Notes under the pieces: model-generated
What the model saw: only the letters and a program-made list of their open reading frames with translations
Databases searched by the model: none
What the model was told of the DNA's origin: nothing
Assembly (NCBI GenBank): GCA_024235215.1
Contig: JACKMU010000006.1
Span: forward strand, 62,001 to 126,000
Length of the DNA: 64,000 bases
Source: Chromatiaceae bacterium
GTDB lineage: Bacteria > Pseudomonadota > Gammaproteobacteria > Chromatiales > Chromatiaceae
Direction: 5' to 3'
Shown: positions 41,685 through 50,885 of the stretch, one piece after another
How the letters are laid out: each line of letters starts with the position of its first letter
How positions within the stretch are numbered: the stretch's first letter is position 1
Position numbers and translations under genes: made by a program

Positions 41685-42365
41685 ATTTTCCACACGAGTC
41701 TGCAAAATGCGTGCTCGACATTCGCGGCGCACGCCCTGTCTCTCGATGAGGAGCAGGAATCTCCTTCCCCTGATCTGCCATTCTCCAATGTGACGCCTTT
41801 CGTATCCGCGACTTTTCTTGAGACCCAACCAGCCGTTGAGCCGTCCATACCCAGCATGATGGTTGCTACCACCACTGCAATAAGGGCGACGCCCTATCCC
41901 AATGCCACCTATGAGGCCGGGCGCGTTATCCTCGACACGGAGGAAAACGAGGCGGATCTGTTCAACAACGAGTCACGTACTACACAGAATGTACGCATCA
42001 TCGGGGAGGACGTGATCCTTGAAAAAGGGGTTGAGCCATACGATACAGTCCATGAAAACCCCGCGATCAAACGTCTGAATATCTATGCGGAGCGTGTGAC
42101 GATCCGCAGTCCCCTGCATCTCCCTCAGACGGCTGTCAGCATCTATGCCCGGGAGCTTCGGTTTGAGGATGTGGCGGGTTTGTCCTCTTTCTCTTATCTG
42201 AGCACCACGCCCGTGGCTTATTCGACCGGGGCTGAGCCGGCCAGACGGGAAGGGAACACGGTCCGCATCGCGTGCAACGGCAACTCCGGCGCAAAAGCGG
42301 GAGATGTTGTCCTGCGCTGCGAGTCCTTCCACGCATCCGACCCAGAAAAAAACGCTTCGTCCTGA
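41685..42365 (+). pseudogene. Middle part of interrupted large protein, after in-frame TAG
   Basis: The frame of the upstream piece continues without a stop from 41685 to 42365. A low-complexity Pro/Thr/Ser linker is followed by a beta-rich region (NVRIIGEDVILEKGVEPYDT, LNIYAERVTIRSPLHLPQTA, YARELRFEDV). If translated separately it would start at GTG 41790, which lacks a good ribosome site. At its end an A7 run (42348-42354) gives A-AAA-AAC in frame, and a -1 shift there enters the long downstream frame at CGCTTCGTC, coding RFVLTGGRGQDPG. Confidence 0.6.
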
Positions 42366-42421
42366 CCGGTGGGCGCGGCCAGGATCCCGGGACCGGACTG
42401 GACGGACGTGATGGGTCCAGG

Positions 42422-45280
42422 ATGGAGGGGAAGTCGAGCTACTATCAGGCCAACCTCAGCAGCGCTTACCAGATCGTTTACGGTATCCACTACTCAAAGG
42501 GGAGTGGCTTTGTCAAGACAAAACATCATCCCTGGGGGAGGGCGGAGTGGCCGACTGACGGTGAAAATGCGACTCCGGGGGGTACGCCAGGCTCGGGTGG
42601 TGACGGCGGCACGCTTACGGCCACGCTGGATATCTCCTCTCAGGTTGATGCGACAGGGGGCAGTTGTGGAAAGCAGGACAGGGTTTACCGCGGCGGTGCT
42701 TCCGGCGAACCTCGATATTCTGTGATGATCGAGAGCTGGGATAAACATGAAGAACCCTTCGGTGGTCATAGCTGGGGTTGGCGTTATCTGCAACATGCAG
42801 GTTTTAACCGTCACGGAAAGACTGCAGGCGGTAAGAGCGATTATTGGGCATACGTTACCAAGTCAGGATCGTCTGCTTCTTCACCGGCCGGTCGGAACGG
42901 AGACCCGGGCAGTGTGGTCCATGCAGGCCACCCCCTTTCATGGCTCCATCGCCTGCTCCTCAATGAGCTTCTTGAGCGGGCAAAGAACAGCTATCTGCGC
43001 GGTGACATAGAGAGAGCTCAAGAGAAAATTGCAGAGTATGCCGAGTTGCTGGATATCTACCAGAGCCTGGAAGCCTGGAACGAGCTGGAGGAGGTCACCA
43101 AACTGGAACTCGGTCGAATCCGCAACGAAATCGCCGGACTACTTGCGCGCCTCAATAGTCATTTGGACTATTTTGGCAACCCGGCGGGGTGGGTTCCCCT
43201 GTTGTCGTTCGAAGTCAACCGCACGATCTTCGACAATGAGATCGATCGCGCCGTCGAGGTGTTGTATCTCTACTACTGGCTGGGAGAGAAGACCCGGGAT
43301 GACAAGCAGCGGGTCGAGGCACTGGAACGGCTGCAAGTGAAGCTAAAACAGGAAATCGAGGATTTAAAGAGGCGCTACGGCAAAACTACCGAAGCGGTTC
43401 CCGAGCTTGAACTGCAGGCAAGCAGGATCTCCAACGAGATTAATCTGCTTCAGGAAAAACTCCAGAATCTCGAAGAGGAGTTGCGGCAGACGGCCGAAAA
43501 GCAGCTTGAGGAGCCATGGTGGAAAACCGGGCTCAAGATCGCAGGGACGTTGTGCAGTGTGGTTCCCGTTTATCAGCCGGCGCTGGGCGCGGTGGGTGGA
43601 CTCATGAACCTCGGCGCCGATTTCGACAAAGACAACCCCTGGAAGACGATTACCGGTACAGTCGATATCGCCACCGCCTTCAGTGGAGCGAGAGTAAGCC
43701 AGAGGAAGGAGGAGTTCGAACTCGTATCCAAGAAGGTGGACACGAAGTCGCAGGAGTTCAAAGCACTCCAGAGCGCGCGGAGTCTGCAAGACGTCACCAC
43801 GGCGCTCTCCAAAGGTCTGGAAGGTGTGGCCAAGGTCATGGCCGAAAGGCAAGCTCCGAAGAGCGAGGTTGATGCGCTGCTGCGGAAGCTCGAAGCGGAG
43901 TCGGAGGAATTCAAGCAGCTTTCCAAAGAGATCGCCACCCTGCTCGAACGTAAGATGGACTTCGCACAACAGCTGGCCAGTGCCCTGCAGCTCGTTACAG
44001 AAATCCCCAATGCCATCACCACGAACCTGCTGGCCATCGACAGTGCCGGCAGTGCCATCGCCAAGGGCAAGCAGGTACTGAACGACGGGCGTTTGGCCAT
44101 GCATCTCGGCGCAATGGAGAGAAGAGCGAAAGAGCGACTGCTTAAATACCACTATTACCTGGCCAAGTCGTATGAGTACCGGCTGTTGAAACGGTATCAG
44201 GGGCAACTGGATCTCGATCGGGTTTTTACCGAAATGGAGCATCTGGCACGACTTAACATGCAAAGCGATAAACCATACCAACTGAGCAAGGAGCGGTTTG
44301 AATCACTCAAGGGGGTCTACCAGGACGCGCTTGCACGCATTGCTGAGGAGATTTTTACGGTTTACAACAACGATCCACCCGAGCTGTCCGCTCCGAGACG
44401 ATTTAGTCTCACCCTGGACGAGATCGGCAGGCTCAATGCGGATGAGTCCATTACATTCAATTTGATGAATTTAGAAATTTTCGGACTCGGAGAAGAGAAT
44501 GTGCGCATCGTTGATATTGAAGTCGAACGTCCCGAGGTATCTATCGAAGACGTTGGCGAGCGGCGTCTGGCGGAGGTTGATCTCCGCTTTGAGCATTCCG
44601 GTGTTTCCCAGTTGCGGCAGGCGGGGAGAGTGATCCGTTTTTATCACGCTGCAGGGGAGATGTTAACTCCCACCGTTTGGGGGGCAAGATACGATGTCAT
44701 CGATAAAATTATCACGCCTATCAAACCAAGTGCTGCCAGTGATTCGCTTCTGCGCTCCTTACTCAAGAGCGATACCGCAGCTAGCTTGATGCGCTACTCC
44801 CGGCCGGCGGCATGGGCCGACATCACGGTGAGCAGAGAGGTCAAAGCGGATATGGGTACGGTGATCAGGATCGAGAACCTGCGGTTAAATGTAACCTATG
44901 ATTTCACCGGAGAATCACCAGGGGTTCGTGTATTGCACGTAAAAGCAGCACCGGAGTCCGCGAATCTACAGCCGTACTTTATGCTGGATCGGCTGGATCT
45001 CAGTGGTCGCAGCGATGGGCGTGGCGATTTCTATCGCGCTTACAAAGGCCTGCCGACAATGGTCCAGATAGTGGCTCAAGATCGCTGCGGCCGATGGAGA
45101 TTCGATCAATGGACGGATCAAGCCGGCAACACGCTCGGCAAGCGTCCGCACCTGAAGCTTGAGGTGAGCGAAGACCGGGTGCTCAAAGCGGTCTACCTGC
45201 CTGCAGGGTGGGCGTTGGAGCCAAACTCCGTAAATTTGCGTGACGCACGACAGGAGAGAACAGTTAACGAATCCGCTTGA
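42422..45280 (+). CDS. C-terminal part of large toxin- or adhesin-like protein
   Basis: About 950 residues. A Gly-rich stretch (TPGSGGDGGTLTATLDI) leads to a long helical region with strong coiled coils (LERLQVKLKQEIEDLKRRYG, LLQEKLQNLEEELRQTAEKQ). This is broken by a hydrophobic, Gly/Ala-rich pair of segments (GLKIAGTLCSVVPVYQPALG, ITGTVDIATAFSGARVS). A beta-rich domain follows and an InlB-B/BACON-like repeat ends it (RWRFDQWTDQAGNTL, LKAVYLPAGW). Long helices around a hydrophobic hairpin recall alpha-helical pore-forming or Tc-type toxin subunits; this is a structural resemblance, not a proven homology. ATG 42422 is the first start in frame after the slippery site, but the frame is open from before 42272. 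Confidence 0.65.
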   Translation: MEGKSSYYQANLSSAYQIVYGIHYSKGSGFVKTKHHPWGRAEWPTDGENATPGGTPGSGGDGGTLTATLDISSQVDATGGSCGKQDRVYRGGASGEPRYSVMIESWDKHEEPFGGHSWGWRYLQHAGFNRHGKTAGGKSDYWAYVTKSGSSASSPAGRNGDPGSVVHAGHPLSWLHRLLLNELLERAKNSYLRGDIERAQEKIAEYAELLDIYQSLEAWNELEEVTKLELGRIRNEIAGLLARLNSHLDYFGNPAGWVPLLSFEVNRTIFDNEIDRAVEVLYLYYWLGEKTRDDKQRVEALERLQVKLKQEIEDLKRRYGKTTEAVPELELQASRISNEINLLQEKLQNLEEELRQTAEKQLEEPWWKTGLKIAGTLCSVVPVYQPALGAVGGLMNLGADFDKDNPWKTITGTVDIATAFSGARVSQRKEEFELVSKKVDTKSQEFKALQSARSLQDVTTALSKGLEGVAKVMAERQAPKSEVDALLRKLEAESEEFKQLSKEIATLLERKMDFAQQLASALQLVTEIPNAITTNLLAIDSAGSAIAKGKQVLNDGRLAMHLGAMERRAKERLLKYHYYLAKSYEYRLLKRYQGQLDLDRVFTEMEHLARLNMQSDKPYQLSKERFESLKGVYQDALARIAEEIFTVYNNDPPELSAPRRFSLTLDEIGRLNADESITFNLMNLEIFGLGEENVRIVDIEVERPEVSIEDVGERRLAEVDLRFEHSGVSQLRQAGRVIRFYHAAGEMLTPTVWGARYDVIDKIITPIKPSAASDSLLRSLLKSDTAASLMRYSRPAAWADITVSREVKADMGTVIRIENLRLNVTYDFTGESPGVRVLHVKAAPESANLQPYFMLDRLDLSGRSDGRGDFYRAYKGLPTMVQIVAQDRCGRWRFDQWTDQAGNTLGKRPHLKLEVSEDRVLKAVYLPAGWALEPNSVNLRDARQERTVNESA

Positions 45281-45912
45281 CTATTTGGATAGTCCGGTGA
45301 GACGGGCGACGATCCTGTTCTGTCGTTGTGCGCATCCGGGTGTTGCAGTGGTGCCTGTATCAAAACGTAAAAAATCTTGTCGTGGGAGGTTTGCAGTGCG
45401 GTTCTCAACGGCTGCATTATGCCGGAAACGATAGGGTCTGCACTGGAAACGACAGGATCGTATTTTTGTAATTGGCTGTTATTTTAACTTTTTATTGCTT
45501 TCTTTCGGTTATTTTGGCGCAAAATAACCGCCTTTTTATTCATCGATAATACCCCGCTTTCGGTAAGATTGATTTCTGAGTCAATTAGTAGATTTTTGTT
45601 GCGTTCTTCCGGTGTCTATTGCAGACTAATGCTGCGGCGCACAATCGTTCCGGCAAGGATGCAACAACTGCTGTGCAGATCAGAACCTGTCGTTGTCTTC
45701 TGTAATCTGCACCCCGAAATAAACGATTTCCCGAGTCTGCCGATAACACTATCAGCGATTCAGGGATAACCCGGCTATATTGGCTGGACGGTTAGTTGGG
45801 TGTAGTTGACAGAGCATGCATCGGGCATTCGGAAGCAGACATGAGTGGAGCGCATGGTGACCGTGGTTGACAGCAGTTCTTCAACAGACAGGGGTAGAGG
45901 CTTCGAAGTAAG
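45281..45912. other. Intergenic region closing the accessory island
   Basis: About 630 bases without a supported gene. It contains a terminator at 45506-45540 (listed separately) and an AT-rich stretch around 45470-45600. The end should hold the promoter of the Rieske gene. Confidence 0.45.
45506..45540 (+). terminator. Rho-independent terminator after the large accessory gene
   Basis: CGGTTATTTTG pairs with CAAAATAACCG around a 3-nt loop and is followed by CCTTTTTATT. It lies 225 bases after the stop of the large gene and probably ends its transcript. Confidence 0.75.
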
Positions 45913-46221
45913 ATGAAACACTGGATTGATGTTGCCGGCCTTGAAGATATTCCTCGGCAGAAGGCGAGACTGGTCAGGACCGGTTACCATAAATTGGCCT
46001 TGTTCCGTACCGAGACCGATGAGGTATTTGCGGTGGAGGATGCCTGCCCGCACATGCATGGCCCCCTGTCCCAGGGCACGGTCCATGACGGGTCGGTCAC
46101 TTGTCCCTGTCACAACTGGAAAATCGATCTGGCATCAGGCAAGGTGTTGGGCTCGGAAGGGGGCGCCACCCGCACGTTTCAAACCAGGGTAAGAAGCGGT
46201 CGGGTATTGCTTTCACTCTGA
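45913..46221 (+). CDS. Rieske-type [2Fe-2S] protein (NirD/ferredoxin-like)
   Basis: This 102-residue soluble protein has the Rieske cluster ligands as Cys-Pro-His and Cys-Pro-Cys-His (ACPHMHGPLSQGTVHDG then VTCPCHNWKIDL). Size and sequence fit nitrite-reductase small subunits or dioxygenase ferredoxins. No large-subunit gene is adjacent, so its redox partner is unknown. Confidence 0.9.
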   Translation: MKHWIDVAGLEDIPRQKARLVRTGYHKLALFRTETDEVFAVEDACPHMHGPLSQGTVHDGSVTCPCHNWKIDLASGKVLGSEGGATRTFQTRVRSGRVLLSL

Positions 46222-46675
46222 TCCGACCTGCGTTGGGTCGGCGTATACCATTGCATCGAAGGGGTACCGAGAAAATTCACGATTACTGATTCGTCTTCAA
46301 CCCGATCATTTCCAGGATCCAGTGGCGGATCGGCTATCGGGTTTGGGCGCCTCCCTTCAGCACCTGAGCGGTATTTCCCTCTACCGCTGCTTTTTTCTTT
46401 CCGCCCATAAACTCAAGGTCTCCCCTGTCGTTGCCTCCATGTACCCCGGGAAGCGCCTATTTGACCGGCGTCGCTCAATTAAAGCGATGCGGAGCGGATA
46501 GCGCGGCGGAGGCTCCCGATCTGCCAAATTGTCGGTAGCTGGGGTCAGTCCAGGGTGGCCCAATCAGGTGTTGAATAACTATAAAATACTACTGATAATT
46601 TATGCCGATCAGGCACTGTTTGCTTATAATTTTCCAGGTTGAGCGCTACTCAATGTCGCCGTGTAGAGGGGACCT
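46222..46675. promoter_or_regulatory. Region upstream of the CbbR-type regulator
   Basis: About 450 bases with no supported gene. A TTATAATTTT stretch near 46622-46632 is a candidate -10 region for the regulator gene. GAGGGGA before ATG 46676 is a good ribosome site. Confidence 0.4.
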
Positions 46676-47596
46676 ATGGCCATGAACGTGACCTTTCGCC
46701 AGCTCTCGCTGTTTGAATCGGTCGCGCGTCATCTGAGTTTCACCCGTGCCGCGGAGGAGTTGCACCTGAGTCAACCGGCGGTCTCGATGCAGATTCGGCA
46801 ACTGGAGGAGTCGGTCGGCCTGCCGCTGTTCGAGAAACTGGGCAAACAGGTAACGCTCACCGAAGTGGGCCGGGAGGTCTACCACTACAGTCAGGGGATC
46901 AGCCGCTATCTCACCGAGATGGAGGAGGTGCTCGAGTCGATGAAAGGACTCAGCAGAGGGCATCTGCACGTTGCCGTCGCCAGTACCATCAACTATTTTG
47001 CACCAAGGCTGATGGCTGCATTTCATCACGCCTATCCCGGCATCGACCTGGAGCTGGACGTGGCCAACCGGGAGCGGCTGATTCAGCTGCTCGAAGCCAA
47101 CAGCGTCGACATGGTGCTGATGGGGCAGCCTCCGGAGGATGTCGAGGTGGAATCGGAGGCGTTCATGCAGAATCCCCTGGTGGTGGTGGCTCCCGCCAGC
47201 CATCCACTGCGCAACGAACCGAATATCTCCCTGGCTCGCCTGGCCGAGGAGATTTTCTTGATGCGCGAACCGGGTTCGGGTACCCGTCTGGCAATGGAGC
47301 GCTTCTTTCAGGAGCATCGGCTGCAGATTCGTCAGGGCATGCAGATGACCCGTAATGAGGCGATAAAGCAGGCGGTCAGGGCGGGTCTCGGGCTCGGCAT
47401 CGTATCTGCCCACACTATCGAACTGGAGCTGGAGACCGGTAGGCTGGTGGTACTCGATGTTGCCGAATTTCCCATCTACCGGCAGTGGTATCTGGTCTAC
47501 CGGAAACGTAAGCGCATGTCACCGTCCAGCCACGCATTCCGTAATTTCGTCGTGCAAGAGGCGCAGAATGTGGCTCGAAGCACGCGCGAATGTTAA
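46676..47596 (+). CDS. cbbR: LysR-type regulator of the CbbR group
   Basis: This 306-residue regulator has a winged helix-turn-helix (FRQLSLFESVARHLSFTRAA, EELHLSQPAVSMQIRQLEES) and a periplasmic-binding-like effector domain (TINYFAPRLMAAFHHAYPGI, LLEANSVDMVLMGQPPEDVE). The AVASTINYFAPRLM and LMGQPP blocks are typical of CbbR, the activator of Calvin-cycle operons. No RuBisCO or cbb gene lies in the window, so it acts on distant targets or is a CbbR paralogue. Its stop overlaps the convergent argA end by four bases. Confidence 0.85.
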   Translation: MAMNVTFRQLSLFESVARHLSFTRAAEELHLSQPAVSMQIRQLEESVGLPLFEKLGKQVTLTEVGREVYHYSQGISRYLTEMEEVLESMKGLSRGHLHVAVASTINYFAPRLMAAFHHAYPGIDLELDVANRERLIQLLEANSVDMVLMGQPPEDVEVESEAFMQNPLVVVAPASHPLRNEPNISLARLAEEIFLMREPGSGTRLAMERFFQEHRLQIRQGMQMTRNEAIKQAVRAGLGLGIVSAHTIELELETGRLVVLDVAEFPIYRQWYLVYRKRKRMSPSSHAFRNFVVQEAQNVARSTREC

Positions 47597-48930
47597 ACAC
47601 CTTCCAGTGACTTCACCAGCACCTTGGAATTGCGCTGGTAGTTGTACAGTTTGCGCTTTGCCATTGGCAGCAGATCCACGGACAGCGGCTCGAAACCGCG
47701 CTCGCGGAACCAGTGCGTCGTCTGTGTGGTGAGCACGAACAGTTGCTTGATGCCGTCAGCGCGCGCGCGTTGCTGCATGTGGTTCAGCAATCTGTCGCCC
47801 CTTCCGTCGCCGCTGTAATCGGGATCGACCGCGACACAGGCGAGTTCTGCCATCATTTCGGATTGGTAAGGGTAGAGCGCAGCACAACCGATGATGGTGC
47901 CGTCCAGTTCCACCACCGAGAAGTGTTCGATTTCGGTTTCCAGCAGTTCGCGCGAGCGTCGCACCAGCACCCCCTGTTCCTCCAGCGGCGTGATCAGCTG
48001 CAAAATGCCGCCGACGTCATCGATGGATGCCGTTCTCATCGATTCATAGTGCTCGGCGGTCAGCATGGTGCCGACGCCGTCGCGGCTGAACAGCTCCTTC
48101 AGCAGCGCACCCTCCATCGCACGGCTGAGCAGGTGGATCCGTTTCACCCCGCTGCGGCAGCAGGCGATGGCGCTGGTCAGGCTCTGGCGTAACTCATCCG
48201 AGATCTGTTTGCGGCGTTGCAGGATCGACTCCAGTTCGGCGGGAATCACATTGGTGAGAATGTGTCCCCTGCTGTCTTTGAGACCCGGCTCTTCAAGCAG
48301 CAGAATCAGTTTGTCGGCTGCCAGCGCGGAGGCCACCGAAGCGGCGACGTCAGCGGCGGTGAGGTTGAAAACCTCGCCGGTGGGCGAGTAGCCGAGCGGG
48401 GATATCAGCGCGATGGCGCCGCTCTCGAGTACGTGGCTGATGGCACCGGCGTCGATGCGTCGTACCAGACCGGTATGGCAGTGGTCGATGCCGTTGTGGA
48501 CACCGAGCGGTCGGGCGGTGACGAAGTTTCCTGAGGCAACGCGAATGTTTGCCCCTGCCATTGGTGAGTTGGGCATCCCCATGGAGAGCAGCGCCTCTAC
48601 CTCCACCCGTACTGTGCCCGCGGCTTCTTTGACACAGTTCAGCGCCACGTCGTCGGTGACACGCAGGCCATTCACAATCTGCATCTGTGCGTTGCGCAGC
48701 CGCAGTCGCTCCTCGATCTGGGGTCGTGCACCGTGTACCAGCACGAGTCGGATGCCAAGTCCGTAGAGTAGCGCGATGTCCTGGGCCAGACTGGCGAATC
48801 CACCATCGATCAAGGCTTCACCGCCGAACGCGATTACGAAGATTCGACCCCGATGGGCGTGGATGTAAGGTGATGAAGTACGAAACCAGTGAACGAAGGG
48901 GTCGTCCGCTTTGCCTTTTCTATTTGCCAC
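47593..48930 (-). CDS. argA: N-acetylglutamate synthase
   Basis: This 445-residue enzyme starts arginine synthesis by acetylating glutamate. It has an N-terminal amino-acid-kinase-like domain (IFVIAFGGEALIDGGFASLA, LVLVHGARPQIEERL) that binds arginine for feedback control. The C-terminal GNAT acetyltransferase domain has ELACVAVDPDYSGDGRGDRL and HMQQRARADGIKQLFVLTT. Length matches classical ArgA. argE is about 800 bases away on the same strand, with a rightward DUF192 gene between. Confidence 0.96.
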   Translation of the reverse strand: MANRKGKADDPFVHWFRTSSPYIHAHRGRIFVIAFGGEALIDGGFASLAQDIALLYGLGIRLVLVHGARPQIEERLRLRNAQMQIVNGLRVTDDVALNCVKEAAGTVRVEVEALLSMGMPNSPMAGANIRVASGNFVTARPLGVHNGIDHCHTGLVRRIDAGAISHVLESGAIALISPLGYSPTGEVFNLTAADVAASVASALAADKLILLLEEPGLKDSRGHILTNVIPAELESILQRRKQISDELRQSLTSAIACCRSGVKRIHLLSRAMEGALLKELFSRDGVGTMLTAEHYESMRTASIDDVGGILQLITPLEEQGVLVRRSRELLETEIEHFSVVELDGTIIGCAALYPYQSEMMAELACVAVDPDYSGDGRGDRLLNHMQQRARADGIKQLFVLTTQTTHWFRERGFEPLSVDLLPMAKRKLYNYQRNSKVLVKSLEGV

Positions 48931-49151
48931 TCTGCTGCTTCCCGATTAACCTAGTGGGTATTGAGCGACTCCTTGCACCATCTTTACCGGGGATACCGGA
49001 GCAGTACATGGATGACCGTTTACCAACCGAAGGATGGAATCCAGAAAGGTGTTGCACGCTCTCGAGCAGGCGTCAGGATGACGCGCTCTGCTTCAGACCA
49101 GTTTCTGGATGGACACAAACCCTGTGCGTTAATTTAAACTGCTGACAACCA

Positions 49152-49682
49152 TTGTTAAAGTATCTGCCTGGTTTTTTCCTGCTGTGGGTGACGCAGCGGC
49201 GGCCGTTCCGGAAGCGATCCGGGAGGCGATTCGACCCGCTGTCTGATTTGAGAATCTGTTTTCTCTGCGCTCTGCTCCTGTTCTGGTTGCTGTCCGGCTG
49301 CGACGGTCGGGAGCGTATTGCGCTCACGGTGGATGGGGTGCGGGTGATGGCGGAGTTGGCTGCCACCCCGGAGCAGCGGCGTCAGGGGCTGATGGGGCGC
49401 AGCGAGCTTGGCCCGGACCAGGGCATGCTGCTGCTCTTTCCGGCACCGGATATTCTGAAAATCTGGATGCTGAATACCAACATACCGTTGGATGCCGGTT
49501 TTTTCGATGGCGAGGGGAAGCTGGTCAACACTCACTCGATGCAACCTGATGGTGGCAGAGCGATCTACACCTCGTCGCGTCCGGCAATCTACGTGCTGGA
49601 GATGAATCTGGGGTGGTACGAGCGTCATGCCCTGCTGCCCGGCGCCCGGTTGCAGCTGCCCTTTCCCATCAGCGCGAAATAG
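49152..49682 (+). CDS. DUF192 lipoprotein
   Basis: The DUF192 domain is clear (VMAELAATPEQRRQGLMGRS, DQGMLLLFPAPDILKIWMLN, TNIPLDAGFFD). It is preceded by a lipobox LLFWLLSGC, so the product should be a periplasmic lipoprotein. Function unknown. The start is uncertain: TTG 49152 gives 176 residues, but TTG 49248 directly before the lipoprotein signal (LRICFLCALLLFWLLSGC) is more sensible biologically. Confidence 0.87.
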   Translation: MLKYLPGFFLLWVTQRRPFRKRSGRRFDPLSDLRICFLCALLLFWLLSGCDGRERIALTVDGVRVMAELAATPEQRRQGLMGRSELGPDQGMLLLFPAPDILKIWMLNTNIPLDAGFFDGEGKLVNTHSMQPDGGRAIYTSSRPAIYVLEMNLGWYERHALLPGARLQLPFPISAK

Positions 49683-49733
49683 CGAGCTGTTGATTGCGGT
49701 GCGCGCCAATGCGCTGTCTGCACGTTGCCGGCG

Positions 49734-50885
49734 TCACAGACAGAAGCGTCTGATCAGCTGCTGTAACAGGGTGATCATCGGGGGAATCCGTTCGAGCCCG
49801 AGATACTCGTCCGGTTGGTGCGCCTGGGCAATGTCGCCTGGTCCTAGTACGACCGTCTCTGTACCCATCCTGCTGAAAAAGGGCGCCTCGGTACCGAATG
49901 CAGCCGCGCCTGCCGGGTAACCTGTCAGCGCTTCGGTGGCGCGCACGATCTGTGCATCGGCCGCAGTCTCCATTGCCGGTATCCCCTGAAACGGGGAGAT
50001 CAGCTCCAGTTTCAAGTCGCGCTGCAACGGCAGCCGCTGCAGTCTTGAGGCAAGCTCGACGCGCAGCTCGTCGATCTCCATACCGGGCAGCGGGCGCAGG
50101 TCGATCTGCAGCTCACACTCACCGCAGATCCTGTTGGGATTGTCACCACCGTGGATATGCCCCAGGTTGAGTGTGGGCACCGCGACTTCGAACAGCGGGT
50201 TGTGGTGGCGGGACTGAAGTTCCTGGCGCCACGCCAGTATCTCGCCGATCACCAGGTACATCCCCTCCAGCGCGCTGACCCCCAGTGCCGGGTTGCTGGA
50301 GTGTCCGGAGCGGCCATGCAGCCGGATCGTCTCCATCGAGACCCCTTTGTGCATCCTGACCGGGCGCAGTCCGGTAGGCTCACCGATCAGCGCATGGCGT
50401 CCGAATTGGCGACCGCTCTCCACCAGTGATTGAGCGCCGCACATCGAGCTTTCCTCGTCGGCGGTGGCAAGGATCACCAGCGGCTGCTGTAAACTACCCA
50501 GATCCAGCTCCCTTACAGCCTCGATCACCAGCGCGAAAAACGCCTTCATATCGGAGGTGCCAAGGCCGTAGAGGCGGTTGTCACGCTCGCTCAGACGCAG
50601 CGGATCGGTGCGCCAGTGCTGATGGTCGAAGGGAACAGTGTCGGTGTGCCCGGAAAGGATCAGTCCCTGTGCGCCTTTCCCGGCACTGGCCACCATGTTG
50701 TACTTGCCCGGGCAGTTGCCGACCGGCAGTATCTCGACCCGGAAACCCAGGCTCTCACACCAGCTGGAAAGCAGTTCAATCACACCCCGATTCGACTGAT
50801 CCCAAGCCGCGTTGATACTGCTCACCGAAGGGGAGGCGATCAACTGCCCGATCATAGATTTCAGCGCGGGTATCGCTTCAGGCAT
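49734..50885 (-). CDS. argE: N-acetylornithine deacetylase
   Basis: This 383-residue M20-family zinc amidohydrolase makes ornithine from N-acetylornithine. It shows SGHTDTVPFD (zinc His/Asp), ATADEESSMCGAQSLVE (catalytic Glu pair), IGEPTGLRPVRMHKG and the dimerisation domain with HGRSGHSSNPALGVSALEG. It overlaps the upstream TetR gene by eight bases, so the two are coupled. Succinyl-diaminopimelate desuccinylase is the nearest alternative, but the blocks fit ArgE better. Confidence 0.93.
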   Translation of the reverse strand: MPEAIPALKSMIGQLIASPSVSSINAAWDQSNRGVIELLSSWCESLGFRVEILPVGNCPGKYNMVASAGKGAQGLILSGHTDTVPFDHQHWRTDPLRLSERDNRLYGLGTSDMKAFFALVIEAVRELDLGSLQQPLVILATADEESSMCGAQSLVESGRQFGRHALIGEPTGLRPVRMHKGVSMETIRLHGRSGHSSNPALGVSALEGMYLVIGEILAWRQELQSRHHNPLFEVAVPTLNLGHIHGGDNPNRICGECELQIDLRPLPGMEIDELRVELASRLQRLPLQRDLKLELISPFQGIPAMETAADAQIVRATEALTGYPAGAAAFGTEAPFFSRMGTETVVLGPGDIAQAHQPDEYLGLERIPPMITLLQQLIRRFCL

